From Sipunculus nudus (Eukaryota > Annelida > Sipuncula > Golfingiida > Sipunculidae): a stretch of 64,000 nt of DNA. A model generated the notes under the pieces. That model searched no databases. It saw only the letters and a list, made by a program, of their open reading frames with translations, and was not told the origin of the DNA. Made by a program: the position numbers and the translations under genes. Positions within the stretch are counted from its first letter, which is position 1, and the number at the start of each line of letters is the position of its first letter. The stretch lies in contig CM049308.1 in NCBI GenBank assembly GCA_026874595.1, positions 25,716,367-25,780,366 on the forward strand, in the 5' to 3' direction. This document shows, one piece after another, positions 12,797 to 24,384 of this stretch.

Positions 12797-12916
12797 AAAA
12801 ACGCCATCACCGGTTCAAACGTGCAATACAGCTTGCCCCTCTAAGAAGAAAGCTCAACAGAGAGAAGTACAGGTAAATTCCGGAAACGACAGAAAATGAT
12901 GAATGAAAAATAAACT

Positions 12917-13395
12917 TAAAGGGGCCCAATCACCTATAAAGCATGTTGCGTTAACACAAAAAAAGGCTTCTTCCCTTTAAAAAAAATCTGTACCTGTAAA
13001 ATGTTGCCTTGAAGCCGTTTGCTTAATCCTGTAAACGGGCGCGATTGCAGGTGTCAACATGAACACAGTGCGCGGGGCCGTGTGCAGCGCGGAGCCACCT
13101 CATGTGTCACTCAGGAGATGCCCTGACTGACTAGGCTAAAAATAAAATACATGTTCCCGCTGGCTGAAACACCGTGTATTGCCCCTCTTATTCGGACCTA
13201 CGGTCACGCGGCCTTTTTTATGGTAAACAGACACACATGTTTACCAACACGCAGAGCCATAACAAGGTGTTAAACAGCCATATGCGAGGAAATAAGGCTG
13301 TGCAGGGATGGTTCTGCTGGAAAACTTGTGTATAAAGCAAAACTGAACTGATAGTGTGAAAGAACAGCCATAATGTTGCTCCTGATTATGTCTCT
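12917..13395. repeat. Dispersed repeat, copy 1 (GGGGCCCAATCACC family)
   Basis: From AGGGGCCCAATCACC to CTGATTATGTC this matches 35288-35795 in direct orientation, with many substitutions and small indels. It includes shared words CTTCTTCCCTTTAAAA, CGGGCGCGAT and TCAGGAGATGCC. No pol III boxes or coding frame were found. Element class unknown. Confidence 0.75.
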
Positions 13396-13519
13396 TTAAA
13401 AAGAAACATAAAAATGACGGGATGCTGAGGAGGGAAAAAGTGTGAAAAACTGATGGAACAAGGAGGTGCTCGGAAATCATGTGACGAGGTCGACACTCAT
13501 TTAAGTAAATCACAGAGTG

Positions 13520-14160
13520 AAAAATTGTTTGTGATTGAACAATATTAATTTTTTTTCAATAATAAAAATACCTAATTGTTTAATTTATATGTGCGATGTG
13601 CGTGCCCGTTGGTCATATCTTGTTCAAATTGTATGTATAACTGGATCAGACACATTCGGGGTAACATACATGTGGTTTGTTTAGATGCGGGGTGGGCTTG
13701 TCAACGAGAGCGCTGTTAAATGCGAGCCGGGTCATGCTAATCAGAGTGGTGTTGTTCCTTGCTACTTCCGCAATACGTGTTTTTACATCTGGCAGACCAC
13801 ATTGGAATCTTCATTAAAGGGTTACACCCCTGAGAACGCTTTATATTCGAGAACACGCACCATAGTGTAGTCTTTCATGTACCAAAATCCCAGTCCCGTA
13901 GGAATTGAATGCCCAAATTGAGATGGTGCTTGTTTTCAGTTCATTTAGGTGTAAGCTGGAGAAAAAAGTTAGAACAAAACCCTTGACTCTAATAAATTCA
14001 AGATGGCCGCCATCCCAATAACAAAAATTAGATTTTGCTTTGATATTGTATTTTTTACATCGCACTGACTAATTTTTGTTCGATTTATAAGATTTTGAAT
14101 GTGGCCTTATTGTCCATTGCCTTGTGTGACAAAATCTGGGAAACTATGCTTGAGTGTGGC
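13520..14160. other. Gene-free stretch before the duplicated exons
   Basis: No exon could be supported upstream of 14177, although the phase-1 acceptor there needs an upstream exon. The plus frame at 13685-13870 has no splice support. ATTGTCCATTGCCTTGTGTGAC near 14110 begins the duplicated exon-intron unit. Confidence 0.4.
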
Positions 14161-14176
14161 TTTTTCTCTGCATCAG

Positions 14177-14248
14177 ATGCTGCTAATACAGTGCAGACAG
14201 TCAGTGTTGATGACCAGTCAAAGAAGGCCCAGGACACTTTAGCCCAAG
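14177..14248 (+). CDS. Candidate cassette exon, copy 1 (72 bp, phase 1-1)
   Basis: The acceptor is TTTTTCTCTGCATCAG and the donor is AAG|GTATGT. The exon is 72 bp, starts with two bases completing a codon (G|AT = Asp) and ends with one base, so it is symmetric and can be added or skipped without shifting the frame. It encodes DAANTVQTVSVDDQS then KKAQDTLAQ. The exon and about 380 bp of flanking intron are repeated at 14630-14701. Polar, probably disordered sequence; no known domain. It probably belongs with the exon at 16675. Confidence 0.6.
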
Positions 14249-14629
14249 GTATGTAGTCTATAGTATGTGTAAAATTCTGTATCTACTGAATTTAAAGACT
14301 TGTACTTATAGGTCATAGATGAGAGAATCAATTTATTATTCCTTTTACTTGCTAGGAACTGAGGTTTCTTTTAGGTTAGCCTGAGACTTCTCTGAACTTT
14401 GGTCAGTATTTATGTCCATCCTTGTAAGGGTCTAGTGTCCATGGCCTTGCGTGACTGCATGTGTCCATCACTGTGAATGTTTGTCTGAGCTCTTGAATTG
14501 TTCATTAAATATAAGAAATACATGCAAGTATCCATCCTTGTGTGGCCTTGGTGTCCATTGCCTTGTATGACAAAATCTGGTAAACTTTGTTTGAGTGCAT
14601 AAAATCATGTGTCTTTTCCTCTTCTTCAG

Positions 14630-14701
14630 ATGCTGCTAATACAGTGCAGGCAGTCAGTGTTGATGGCCAGTCAGAGAAGGCTCTGGACGCTTTAGCCCAA
14701 G
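14630..14701 (+). CDS. Candidate cassette exon, copy 2 (72 bp, phase 1-1)
   Basis: This is the tandem duplicate of the exon at 14177-14248, 453 bp downstream, with acceptor CTCTTCTTCAG and donor AAG|GTATGT. It encodes DAANTVQAVSVDGQS then EKALDALAQ. Length, phase and both splice sites are kept. The differences are mostly single-base replacements with no indel, which suggests that frame and splicing were under selection after duplication. Confidence 0.6.
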
Positions 14702-15185
14702 GTATGTAGCCTATGGTATGTGTAAAATTCTGTATCTACTGAATTTAAAGACTATTGTTCTTATAAGGCAAAGATAAAAAGAATCAATTTATCATTCCTG
14801 TTTGTTTGGTAGGAATTGAGGTTTCTTTTAGATTGGCCTGAGATTTTCTCTGAACTTTAGTCAATAATAATGTCCATCCTTGTAAGGGCCTTAGTCTCCA
14901 TGGCTTTGCGTGTCTGCATGTGTCCATCATTGTGAATGTTTGTCTGAACTTAATTTGTTCATTAAATATAACAAATACATGCAAGTATCCATCCTTCTGT
15001 GGCATTCTTGTATACACATTGTGCATTCAAAGGTATTTTATGAACCTGTCAGCTGTGATGATGAAGCTGACTCTCATCTGTCATCTCCTACTGAATATGT
15101 CAGCTATTCTTCATGTACTTTTATATTTGTTTCTTGGGGGATTAGGTTAACCTTATGACACTGTTTGAAAACCAATTTTTCCATT

Positions 15186-15208
15186 AACCCCCCCCCCCCC
15201 CCCCCCCC
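15186..15208. repeat. C homopolymer tract, about 23 bp
   Basis: Long C run after CCATTAA. One of many C/G tracts in the window. Confidence 0.95.
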
Positions 15209-15990
15209 AAGTCGATGCAGTATTTTGGATACTGAGATGGTCAGACCCTGGATAAATTCAATTCCAATTTATGAACTTTTATTTAACTTCACTTCCAGTT
15301 TAATGTGCTGGAGAACAGTGTAAATTCCAAATCAATTGAAATAATTTTTATTAAATTCAAATTGCAATTAAAACGCTGCTGTCATTTGAGTACATTTTAT
15401 GGATGGTAACAGCAGTACACAATAATCAGTTCTGTTCATAACTAGTTTAATTCACTCAAAAGTCAAATGACATTTCAGTAATTTTTAATCTAACTATTTC
15501 ATGCGTTAAGGCATAGCAGCCAGACAGGTTGTACCAGTTTAACTGAACATTTATTCTTTATTCAGATACACTGCCTAAACTACCCTTACACTGCAAGAAA
15601 TAACATATATTTTTTTTCAAAAGGTAGGTGATAAGGGCACAGGGCACCTTTAAACACTAAAATATGGACATGCGGAACAGGATTAATAGGGCAGAAAAAC
15701 ATACTTTAATATTGTTCATCTAAACAAAACCTTGTAAAATAACAAGATGCATTAAAGCCATCTTGAACAGCAATGGCCTTGACCCTGTTAAAAATTTGTT
15801 GCATTACTTTGATCAGTAAAACTTAATAATTAAAAGTACCACCTAATGTTTGTTCATGTTTGTCTTTTGGATGTGATTTGATTTGCTCCTCATATGTGTC
15901 ATATGTTCCTCATGTTGATCAAAACAGGATCTGTCGGTGAACAATTGAAAACTTCTGTGCTGGTGAACATATGGTTTGTTCTTACTGCAG

Positions 15991-16047
15991 ATGCTGTTAA
16001 AAAAAGGCAGGCAGATGCTGGAAAGACAGGGCATGTGCACAAGAATG
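15991..16047 (+). CDS. Possible third exon of the same gene (weak donor)
   Basis: The acceptor CTTACTGCAG is followed by a phase-1 frame that again opens with G|AT GCT: DAVKKRQADAGKTGHVHKN. If the donor is AATG|GTTGTG the exon is 57 bp and symmetric like the two upstream. That donor is weak and a G tract follows, so the 3' border is uncertain. The shared DA(A/V) start and phase favour a third, more diverged member of the exon series. Confidence 0.3.
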
Positions 16048-16672
16048 GTTGTGGGGGGGGGGGGATGAGATCAATATGATTTCACTCAGCCAAGATGACA
16101 ACAAATTGGACTGTTATATCCTGCTGTGTAGGAAAAATTACTGTATCCTATTTGTAAATCTATTACACATGTCAGAAGGGTAGTTGTCAACAAGCAGAAG
16201 AGACAGATACTTTCGGGTATATAACTGGAAAAAAAAACTGAGTGAAAAAAGTTGTGTATTTGTTGCATTTACAAGAAATTCTAGACTTAATTTATGTATC
16301 AGTTACTGCTATCCAGATGATAATTGCTTTGCAAAATCTCAATTTTGTCTTGCCAAATGTGCTGCAGGAGGGCTTATTTTGAACCCTGAAATTCTTTTGA
16401 AAGTTCAAGCCCTGGTATTCATCCCACATCTGTGTTAGTAAATTCTATCAAGCATGTAATTGAAAGACAGTTTAAAGATCTACACTGTTAAGCTGATAGT
16501 CAGGAGAGACGGCAGTTAGGATCACAGTTTGAAGCTGCTAGTCAAGGGATTTGCAGGATTCGAAATTTGAGTGAAAAATTGCAATGACATGCTTATGCCT
16601 GTAATTTCGCTAAGTGATAGTTCCTCATGTGTTCATCATATTCATTAATTTACATACTGATTTATTTTCAGG

Positions 16673-17295
16673 TGAGGATGACAAAAATACTGAGACTGAC
16701 GAGGAGGGGTGCCCCTGAAGATGAGCGGATGTGTGACAAGGACAATCCGGTTATATTTGTTAGGAAGATACTTGAACCTAAAACTGATAGTAAAGGCAAG
16801 AAAAAGAAACACAGCCACGTTTTTAACAAAAAGGAACCATATATGAAAGAAATTAATGCTTTGAATCGGGGAAAATAAAGTAGCTGCCAAAAGAAAGGAG
16901 TTAGAGTTACTGCAGTTCCGAATTGCTCACGAAGAAAATTACAAAGTTGTCCGGAGAGGAAAAGGAGAAGTAATTTTGGCAAGACGAGCTAAAGAGGAAG
17001 AAGAAAGTTTCAGCATAAGTAAACATGGTCCCTGTGCCACATGCTGTGGATGGTCAAAAAAAGCCATGTAACGCCATCAGCGCAAGTGCAAAGTATGGTT
17101 GTGTTGTTGACTGAATCATTATGGGGGAGCAACACAGCATCTAGTGCCATGAAAAAAGAAGTTTTCAGTATCATGTTAGCAATCTTCACCTGTCATCAGA
17201 GCACTGCCAAGCAAACTTCGCCCATCCTAAAACTATTTGCAAGTATTTGTGATGAAGTCGGTGCATCGGTTTATTCTTCTGGAACAGTTTCATGA
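16673..17295 (+). pseudogene. Zinc-finger/recombinase-type gene remnant, frameshifted
   Basis: After acceptor TTTATTTTCAG, a phase-1 start gives GEDDKNTETDEEG. A frameshift leads into PEDERMCDKDNPVIF...KKKKHSHVFNKK (to 16875). A second shift at about 16872 gives ENKVAAKRKELELLQFR, VVRRGKGEVILARR and a treble-clef-like finger HGPCATCCGWSKKAM-stop-RHQRKC. In the family I have in mind (invertebrate and fish proteins with C-x2-C ... RH-x3-C fingers before a tyrosine-recombinase-like C-terminus) the residue at the stop is normally part of LWRH. A third piece, 17140-17290, reads SSAMKKEVFSIML and SPILKLFASICDEVG, plausible as downstream helices. Two shifts and a stop make it a pseudogene. It is probably the 3' part of the gene with the duplicated exons. 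Confidence 0.55.
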
Positions 17296-17547
17296 AACTT
17301 TCTAACAGCACGTCCTATTTTGGTATCAAAGATTAGGTGCCGTAAGTAGACGTATCAAATACTTGCTAACAGCCATATTTTATTTCTGCTTTCTTCCCAA
17401 CGACTATTTTGATATCTTTGTGACTGTATTTGACAAACCAGTCTTTATTTTGGTCTCCGGTTGCTACATCTGGTTTTTTTTAGGGGGGGGGGGGGCAGAT
17501 GTTGAGCACGGTAACCTTGTGAAGCAATTTTTGCACATTCCTAGAGA

Positions 17548-17913
17548 CTAGTGCGAATTGTAACAATAATCTCGGTCATCCAATGAATTCTGGTCCTTGT
17601 TAAAGTTATCCATATCACTACCTTCACAAGACCACAGGAAAGGTTCTGTGCCAATGGTTAGATCTCGAGTGATGTCAATAGCATTGGCTAGGAGAGAAGT
17701 TGCAAAATTGCCATTTTCCATTTCTAAGGGAATGGTGGGATAAGTCTCAGTGTGATATGGGCTCAAGACATACTGAATTCCATCAACCGTATCCATGGTA
17801 AAGATGGCCTCAATAACATCCATGTGTACGTTGGACCCAGTCTCTTTTGGAGGAGTGAAAGACCAAATTGTTTTGTCGAATGTGGCATTAGTGTGAGGAG
17901 TGACAGTACACAT
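17548..17913 (-). CDS. Hypothetical open frame of 121 codons
   Basis: A minus-strand frame with even composition (SFTPPKETGSNVHMDVIEA, EPFLWSCEGSDMDNF) and no repeat content. No family recognised. A nearby minus-strand segment, about 18030-18180, reads AISFLKLNVLFLDSSKKY and may be an upstream exon. Neither has convincing splice borders, so this may be a gene fragment. Confidence 0.3.
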   Translation of the reverse strand: MCTVTPHTNATFDKTIWSFTPPKETGSNVHMDVIEAIFTMDTVDGIQYVLSPYHTETYPTIPLEMENGNFATSLLANAIDITRDLTIGTEPFLWSCEGSDMDNFNKDQNSLDDRDYCYNSH

Positions 17914-18329
17914 TGGATGTTTTTGGCAAGTTCTATATATCTAATAATCACTGTTTAAAGACGGTTGGCGAAACGTTAAATCATCTTGCAACAGAGATTT
18001 GGCACTTTATCATATTTCTCTTCTTTCTGATGGAGAACTGATGTTCTATGCGTCAACCATGACAACAGCACACGTAATGTTCAGAATCACATACTTTTTA
18101 CTAGAATCCAGAAATAACACATTCAATTTCAGGAACGATATTGCGACATTCATGTCTGTGGTTTCTGAAGAAACCTACAGCTTTAGTTAGCCTCTGTTGG
18201 ATTTCTTGTTCAGTTCCCCCCCCCCCCCTTCAATTCATTTTGACGTGTTGTCTGTCAGTATAGCCGTTCTTTCATTTCATGGGCGGTTTCGGAATCCTGT
18301 AAATCAATGTGTCGTTACAAATTTGCCAT

Positions 18330-18770
18330 GTAATCTCCGTTGTGTTACCTCAGAAGTTTCACATTCACGCAAATCATGTTGTTCCTCCTTTTGGGCACAA
18401 TCTCTGTCCTGTTACCTCGGAAGTTTCACATTCACGTAATTCATGATGTCATTGCTTTTGAGCACGGAATCTTTAATGCATTACCTCAAGAGAAATATAT
18501 TCAGGCAACTGATTTTGTAAATCTCTACATAGTTCTCTGTGTTGTTTCTTGTAGGATCATAATCTTCGTTGTATTTCCTCAGAGGTTACACATTCACGCG
18601 ATTCATGTTGTCGTTGCTTTTGGGCACATAATCTCGATTGCTTTATTCAAGAGGTTTGTTATTCAAGTACTTCACTGTGTTGCTTCGTATTTAAACAATT
18701 ATCTTTTTTTTCCTCCGGGGTTTCACAGTCACGTTATTCACGGTGGAACATTTCTCTCCGACTTCTTTGA
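18330..18770 (-). pseudogene. Decayed 69-bp coding repeats (ETPE type), locus 1
   Basis: Plus-strand words GTTACCTCAGAAGTTTCACATTCACG recur at about 69-90 bp. On the minus strand they translate, in shifting frames, to units such as RLCAQKQRQHESRECVTSEE and QHDLRECETSEVTQRRL: a 23-residue Arg/Glu/Gln-rich repeat with an E-(T/S)-(P/S)-E signature. About six units are visible, most broken by frameshifts. The same unit occurs at 56.59-56.83 kb. Repeats of this kind are known N-terminal to Helitron-type helicase proteins of invertebrates. That link is inference, as no helicase follows here. Confidence 0.5.
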
Positions 18771-18959
18771 ATCTTCAGCATATATCCGGCTTCACTAATC
18801 TCTTTTTCCCTTTTCATCAACTTATCTACTATTTTCTGCTCATAACTCTTCCTTTTGGTTTACGGCATTATCATAAAATCTTGTAAATGGTAACTTGAAT
18901 GTTTGTGCTACTCTTGTACTCAAACTCTTGGAATTGTATTTCAAATTCACCAAAATTTT

Positions 18960-19130
18960 GTATTTTGCAAGTTTGGTAACCACTGGTGTGAGCGCCAAAT
19001 GCTCTGTTTCAAAATGCTGTATTTGAAAGGCAATTATTTTGAATGCTCTTGTTTCAAATGCTTCTATTTCAAATGCATTTATTCAAATGCTCTCCTTTAA
19101 AGGTTCTCATTTCAAATGGACAGGCTCAAG
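18960..19130. repeat. Short degenerate repeats (TTTCAAATGCT)
   Basis: Seven or so variants of TTTCAAATGCT occur every 15-25 bp, making a small low-complexity patch. The plus frame here (FECSCFKCFYFKC) is a by-product. Confidence 0.6.
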
Positions 19131-19139
19131 TGTCAAAGC

Positions 19140-22100
19140 AGAATTCGCAGAGCAAAATTGAAACAGCTTCTACAAGAAAACAAAATAGAATTAGTCAATC
19201 ATGTTAAGCCCATTGTCAGTGTATACAAAATGCAGAACGTTCGGCCGAAAGCAGTCTAAGGCACGTCCAAAAAATTCAAAGATAAAGTCCCTGTATTAAA
19301 ATGTCGCTGCTTTGAGGTTTTTTACATTTTTTTATTAAAGTAGCCAGCTTCCGGATGGTGACTAAAGTCGACGTGACTTTATGGAATGTCATTTTAGTGG
19401 CACATTTTAGTTAACGTAAACAATATGGCAAAAGAAGAACCCAAATACTTCCTTTGAATTTCTGATGAGGCCTGTCTATTTGATATTGCTATAACGTCAC
19501 AAACCTTTGGAACAGATGCGGAGACACCCCTTTCAAGACCACCATTAGATGGATGAAAAAGTGTTGTTAAAGGCTTCGCGATGTAGTGTTATGAAATACA
19601 GGAAAACTTTGCAATGTATGAAAAAACGGGGGGGGGGGGGTGATATTGCTTGTGATAGACCGGTGAAGACATTGATATAGACGTCGATATGTTAAGCACG
19701 TTTTAATGTGAGGTTGCATGGTTTATTGTTTCCAACGCTTTAGAAAATCAAAGAATGCGAGGACGGGCTTTGTGTCATAATTTTATTTACATGAGTATTA
19801 CTGACTGTGGTGAGCTACTCTTGTTAAATAATAGGTAGAATTTTGCTCCCGCTGCTTTCCCGCTCCATGGTCATGTATATATTGGTCGTGATACAGCTTG
19901 TAGGCCCAGGCCCATGCAATGATGGACCGACATGGGGAAATGACCTGACAAAAAGACTAGAGGGGGCTGGCGTCTGAGAGGAGAGGTCAATATTTTATGA
20001 AAAGATCAGTACAGATCTCATTTGCCAAACTATTCTTCTCCTTTGTATACCCCCTCGCGCCCCCCCCCCCCCCCCCCCCGCTTGTCGAAATCAGCAAAGA
20101 CTGGAAAGTACTATCCTACATTAACAAACAATAAAATGATAATTTTCTACGCATGTTTTTGAAGATTCCCTAATTTCAAAGATCATTTAAATTTTTACCA
20201 TTTTCTAGATCAGATCCCCTAGAATGTTAGGGTCTCATGTATATAATATTCAATTCGCTATACAGTATATATATATATATTACAAACTATAAAATGACGA
20301 GTCCTTACATACGAACAGTAACATTAATGAATGTTCATATCATTGATAAATTATATTATGTTCCATTGGATTATATTGTGGTGTTATAGGACCACATTTT
20401 TTTAAAATTTAATTAAACCTTTATAATTTACAAAAATACAAAATTGGTAGCTGTTACAATATTTAAGTATGAGAAGATAATCAACAAATATAAATATTGG
20501 GAGATGATCCATTGATTAAATAACAAGGCCATTAGGCGTGATGTGACCTTGTGCAGTGGGATAAACATCAGGTATAATGCTCAGATGCTGGATCATTACC
20601 TTTACAGGAAATGAATGACGTGTATAACATGTATAATACCAGTACTGAGAATTTTGAACCTGAGCACAAGCACTAACTTCACAAAAACAGGATGCGCGAA
20701 TGAACAAAAGCTTTCAGGGTTTGAGCTTTTATGATTATAGCCATTGTGAAACTATGGGGTCATAGGTCATTGTATACATGCGACATTGTTGCCAGAAATT
20801 TAATGCATTATTATCGCTGGTATATTGTGGTATTTTGAAATATGTTTAAAATAACACAAATATATGTGGTGTAAGTTTAAATATCTGGGCTGCATAAATG
20901 CGAAAGAAAAATAAACTACATTCGGCATAGGCCTAGGCTTCTTGCCGATATAATACATCTGAAATATAATATCTTCAGGCATATTGAATAAACTTGTCAT
21001 GTACACAGACACATCATGAAAACCCAGCTTTTGTCTTAAACTTTCAACTGCCAATGTAAAATGTGTGTTTATATGAATATTTATCGCTTGCAATACATAA
21101 TATACCCAAACGTGCAATGATAGTGTTAAATGCTTCAGTCATTTATTTACATTTAACTGTTATAATGTAGTGTACTAGAGAGCAATAATCGTTTAGCTTT
21201 ATTTCATCGTGTGTGTAGTGCGACATGTCGCTTCAGCTAGTCTGGCAACGTCGGTTGATACTTTCGCAGGCCTTAATAAGGTCTAAGATGCCCCAACAAG
21301 GCCATGTAAACTTTTTACAATTCCAACTAGTCTTCTTTCCGTAAAAGAAATAACCGTGATAAATAATAAAGACTTTCCTCAATGTGACCCATGCCTGTCG
21401 GTCGCATGGTCAGGAGGCACATCAACAAGTGACCACAAACTTCAGGAAGTCTCCAACCTTACAGTAAATAATCCTCCATACAAATTAATTATGATTATGA
21501 TGATCTATATATTAATAGCGTAAGGCGATTTTTGTCATTTTCCGTATCTCCTCTGATACCACCGTGATTTTCGACATGCATATGCTCCGGGTTTGTCCGA
21601 AGAGATTCCACCCATTTTTATTTACAATATTTGCGTTTTACGTGCATAGTTAATAATTTATTATTTGCTCCCTCGCGGGCGCCTCTTTTCTTTGTGTCTT
21701 CGGGCCAGGTAACACAATGGCCGTAGAGTGTGTGATGGTGGGACAGAGTTTTTCTGCGTGGGGCCTTTCTGGGGTTTTCTTACATTTCACGGTGACCGGC
21801 CCGAAATAATCCCCACCGGCGATTCCTTCTCAAAAGGGGGATCTTTGAAAGTATAGTTTTGCAGGAGCCCTCTTCGTGACCTGATATGCTTGAGTGCACA
21901 TCTACCGGGTCGAAGGAAATCGTGATGGATAGGCCAAAATAAAGTATGGTTCTTAAGCACTTTGTTTCAGAAACCTGTGAGGCCGGGCGATATTTTACCT
22001 TTCTTTTGTTTGTTTCGATAAAAAGTTCATATGAACAGGGAAAGCATGAAAAATAACAGAATTTTTTGTTATACACGCAAAAGCACTACATAACAAAGGA

Positions 22101-23225
22101 AATCTGATCAAAATTGTATCAATTTATCTTCTTGAAAGATGAAAATCAAAATAATTTTTTTTATGCGGGAGGGGGGGGGGGGGGGGGTACCATTGACGCG
22201 GGCGGTGCCTGAGAACCATACCTTTTATTTTTTTGGTCTTATACAGTCGCACTTTGTCGCACGAAGTCCAGGACCTTGCATGCGATTGAGGTCCTTGACA
22301 AATGTTCACCAACACGTGTAGGCCAACTTTGGAACAGATGTAAGGAAAATGTTAACCAAATTTAAGTCGTGGTTGGTACAGTGTGATGTGTCCATGTGTG
22401 GTGTGGCACAACCAAAGTTGTAAAGACATAATATTGACGTAAAATATTTTGAAAATCGAGTTCTCATTACTGCAGTTACAAATGTATAACTCCTGTTAAA
22501 ATGTATATTTGATACGTTTGTACTGATATTTGTTTCTTTTACATGCATGTGCCATCTCATAATCTAATTTTAATAATGTTCATCTAATACTCTTTGTTTT
22601 TAAAGACTTTAAATTCTTTCATTCAGTATGTATGCTTATTGCGTATAAGTCATGGCCATCATTCATACTATTTTCACAAATAAAACCGGTATTTTTGCAT
22701 TTTTTATTTAGGTCTATTCCGTGGAGGGTTTCTTTTGTATTTATATGTAATCCTGTTGACCAGTCCCTCATAACACATGGTACATGTGTAGGTGACTATT
22801 TGTCAATGATCCCGACCACATATTAAGCACTGGCTTCGGGGGACCGTGTGCGACTGTACGCTGTTCCGAAACATGTTCCGAACGCTGTTCCGAAAGATAT
22901 TTATCCACAACACCATACATATAATGGATCTATATATTTATATCGTAACGCGATTTGTGTGATTTTCCGTATCTCCGGATTTTCTGTGTATTTCCGATAC
23001 CACCGTACGCATTGTGTCGTCCCAAACCGTGCGTAGCACGTGTATTTGCTAGTATACTATGGATTCCTTAAATCTGTTGCGGTTCATTATCCACTTTCAC
23101 TTTTGTCCCCTCCTTGTTCAAGATTATGGAGGCAAACAATAACATTGGTTTTTTATTTTATGTGAATTTTTACTTTTTTTAATACATTACTAATGATTAT
23201 TTACTAATGATTATACCTTCAACAG
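19140..23225. other. Gene-poor stretch with C/G tracts and a small dispersed repeat
   Basis: No exon supported. C/G homopolymers lie at about 19628-19640, 20060-20080 and 22168-22187. A segment at about 21505-21590 (GCGTAAGGCGATTTTTGTCATTTTCCGTATCTCC) recurs at about 22930-23010 (CGTAACGCGATTTGTGTGATTTTCCGTATCTCC), both continuing to GATACCACCGT: a diverged direct repeat of unknown type. GTTCCGAA words cluster at 22860-22900. The minus frames at 20516-20707, 20800-21117 and 21780-22076 have no recognisable domain. Confidence 0.5.
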
Positions 23226-23227
23226 GA

Positions 23228-23515
23228 GCACTCGCTTGTAGAATTCCCGAGGTCCTGGAGTCACACCTTACAGCCGTGTGACAGGTGAATGTGCCATGCT
23301 CCGGATCCTTCTTGCATCTTTCATCCTCTCCACGAAAAGGCCATCCCGTCATTGGGGATGACCAATGGCTGTCCTTCCTTGCTCATTAGAACAAAGTTAT
23401 GTAGGTGGTCTAATATGTCCGTCACACCAGCCAAGGTGGAAGGATTCTGGTTTATCACAGCTAGGCAAATAGGCCTGGTTGCTGTGTATTTTGGGAGTGA
23501 TCTCAGGAGATAGGC
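23228..23515 (-). pseudogene. Possible DUF6589-like protein fragment
   Basis: The minus-strand translation gives NPSTLAGVTDILDHLHNF, SKEGQPLVIPNDG, a frameshift, then DGLFVERMKDARRIRSMAHS and PVTRL-stop-GVTPGPREF. A (G)D-x-LTVER...DA(K/R)RAR...RL-x-GL-x-P-x-(D/E)F pattern is typical of the DUF6589 family, often carried by recombinase or transposon-linked genes. One frameshift near 23345 and one stop near 23270 indicate decay. The assignment rests on motif recollection only. Confidence 0.4.
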
Positions 23516-23850
23516 CTGGTAGTTATATATCGACGTATGACCTGAGGTATGTTAGGTATTCTTGTACAAGATCCATGTCCAGAAGAAGATAAATGGCATG
23601 TGTTCTGTTTATGCAGCTAAAACGATACGGTAAACATTCAAATACTATACAATTCTGCAGATATCTGAACAAACTGTTTAGACTCATATGATATAACAGG
23701 AACAGGTGCACCTTCATAGGATATCGTCTCCTGAGATTAGTATATTTTTTAAAATATGGCTATATTATAGTATAAGCTTAAACTTATAATTTTGCAAGAG
23801 AAGGCGGAACATTGTCTGAAGCCGATCTTTATTTTTGTGGCATCAGTGGA

Positions 23851-24039
23851 TCAATCACTTGAACTCTCCTGAGACCAGGTGTAATTGTCATTTTGAATAT
23901 CTGCAGTATCTGTCTCTGCGTCATTGGTACCTATATCATCATCACTTTCGGTATCATCAATCAAATCATGGTCAGCAGCAATACTGCCAAACGAATTGCA
24001 CGCCATTATGTGTAGATCGAAGAAAGCCGTTTGATCCAC
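23851..24039 (-). CDS. Small acidic open frame
   Basis: A 62-codon minus-strand frame. From its second Met it reads MACNSFGSIAADHDL then TESDDDIGTNDAETDTAD and ends SSSD-stop. It is strongly acidic and lies 3' of the inverted-pair copy 2 on the same strand. It could be the start of a transposase-like gene or the tail of another; no family recognised. Confidence 0.3.
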   Translation of the reverse strand: MDQTAFFDLHIMACNSFGSIAADHDLIDDTESDDDIGTNDAETDTADIQNDNYTWSQESSSD

Positions 24040-24384
24040 TTATCGCCGTCGCTTCACTCCCTTGCTCCCTAGCCACTTTTCCTTTCTTTCTTTTTTCTTT
24101 CTTGGTATGTAGATGTCACGTAGGCTTTTCCACCTCTTCTCGCAATTTGTGTCTACAAAATAATACCACTAATATCTGCATATCCTGATATGATATGACA
24201 ACTCATGACTTTATTGTGCTTTCATATATTATTTGATAGCTCATGAGCACACCAGAAATATCACCCTGGTATAAGAGCATACATTCATTTGGCGGGTTTA
24301 CCTTGTGGACAAGACTGCACGCAAGGTCAGTTTACATTCCTTTGTTACATCACCTGCCTACAACTATCCCCCCCCCCCTCATAA

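Noticed and set aside
23835..24188. 117-codon plus-strand frame
   Set aside because: His/Cys/Ser-rich antisense of the acidic minus-strand frame; no domain or splice support.
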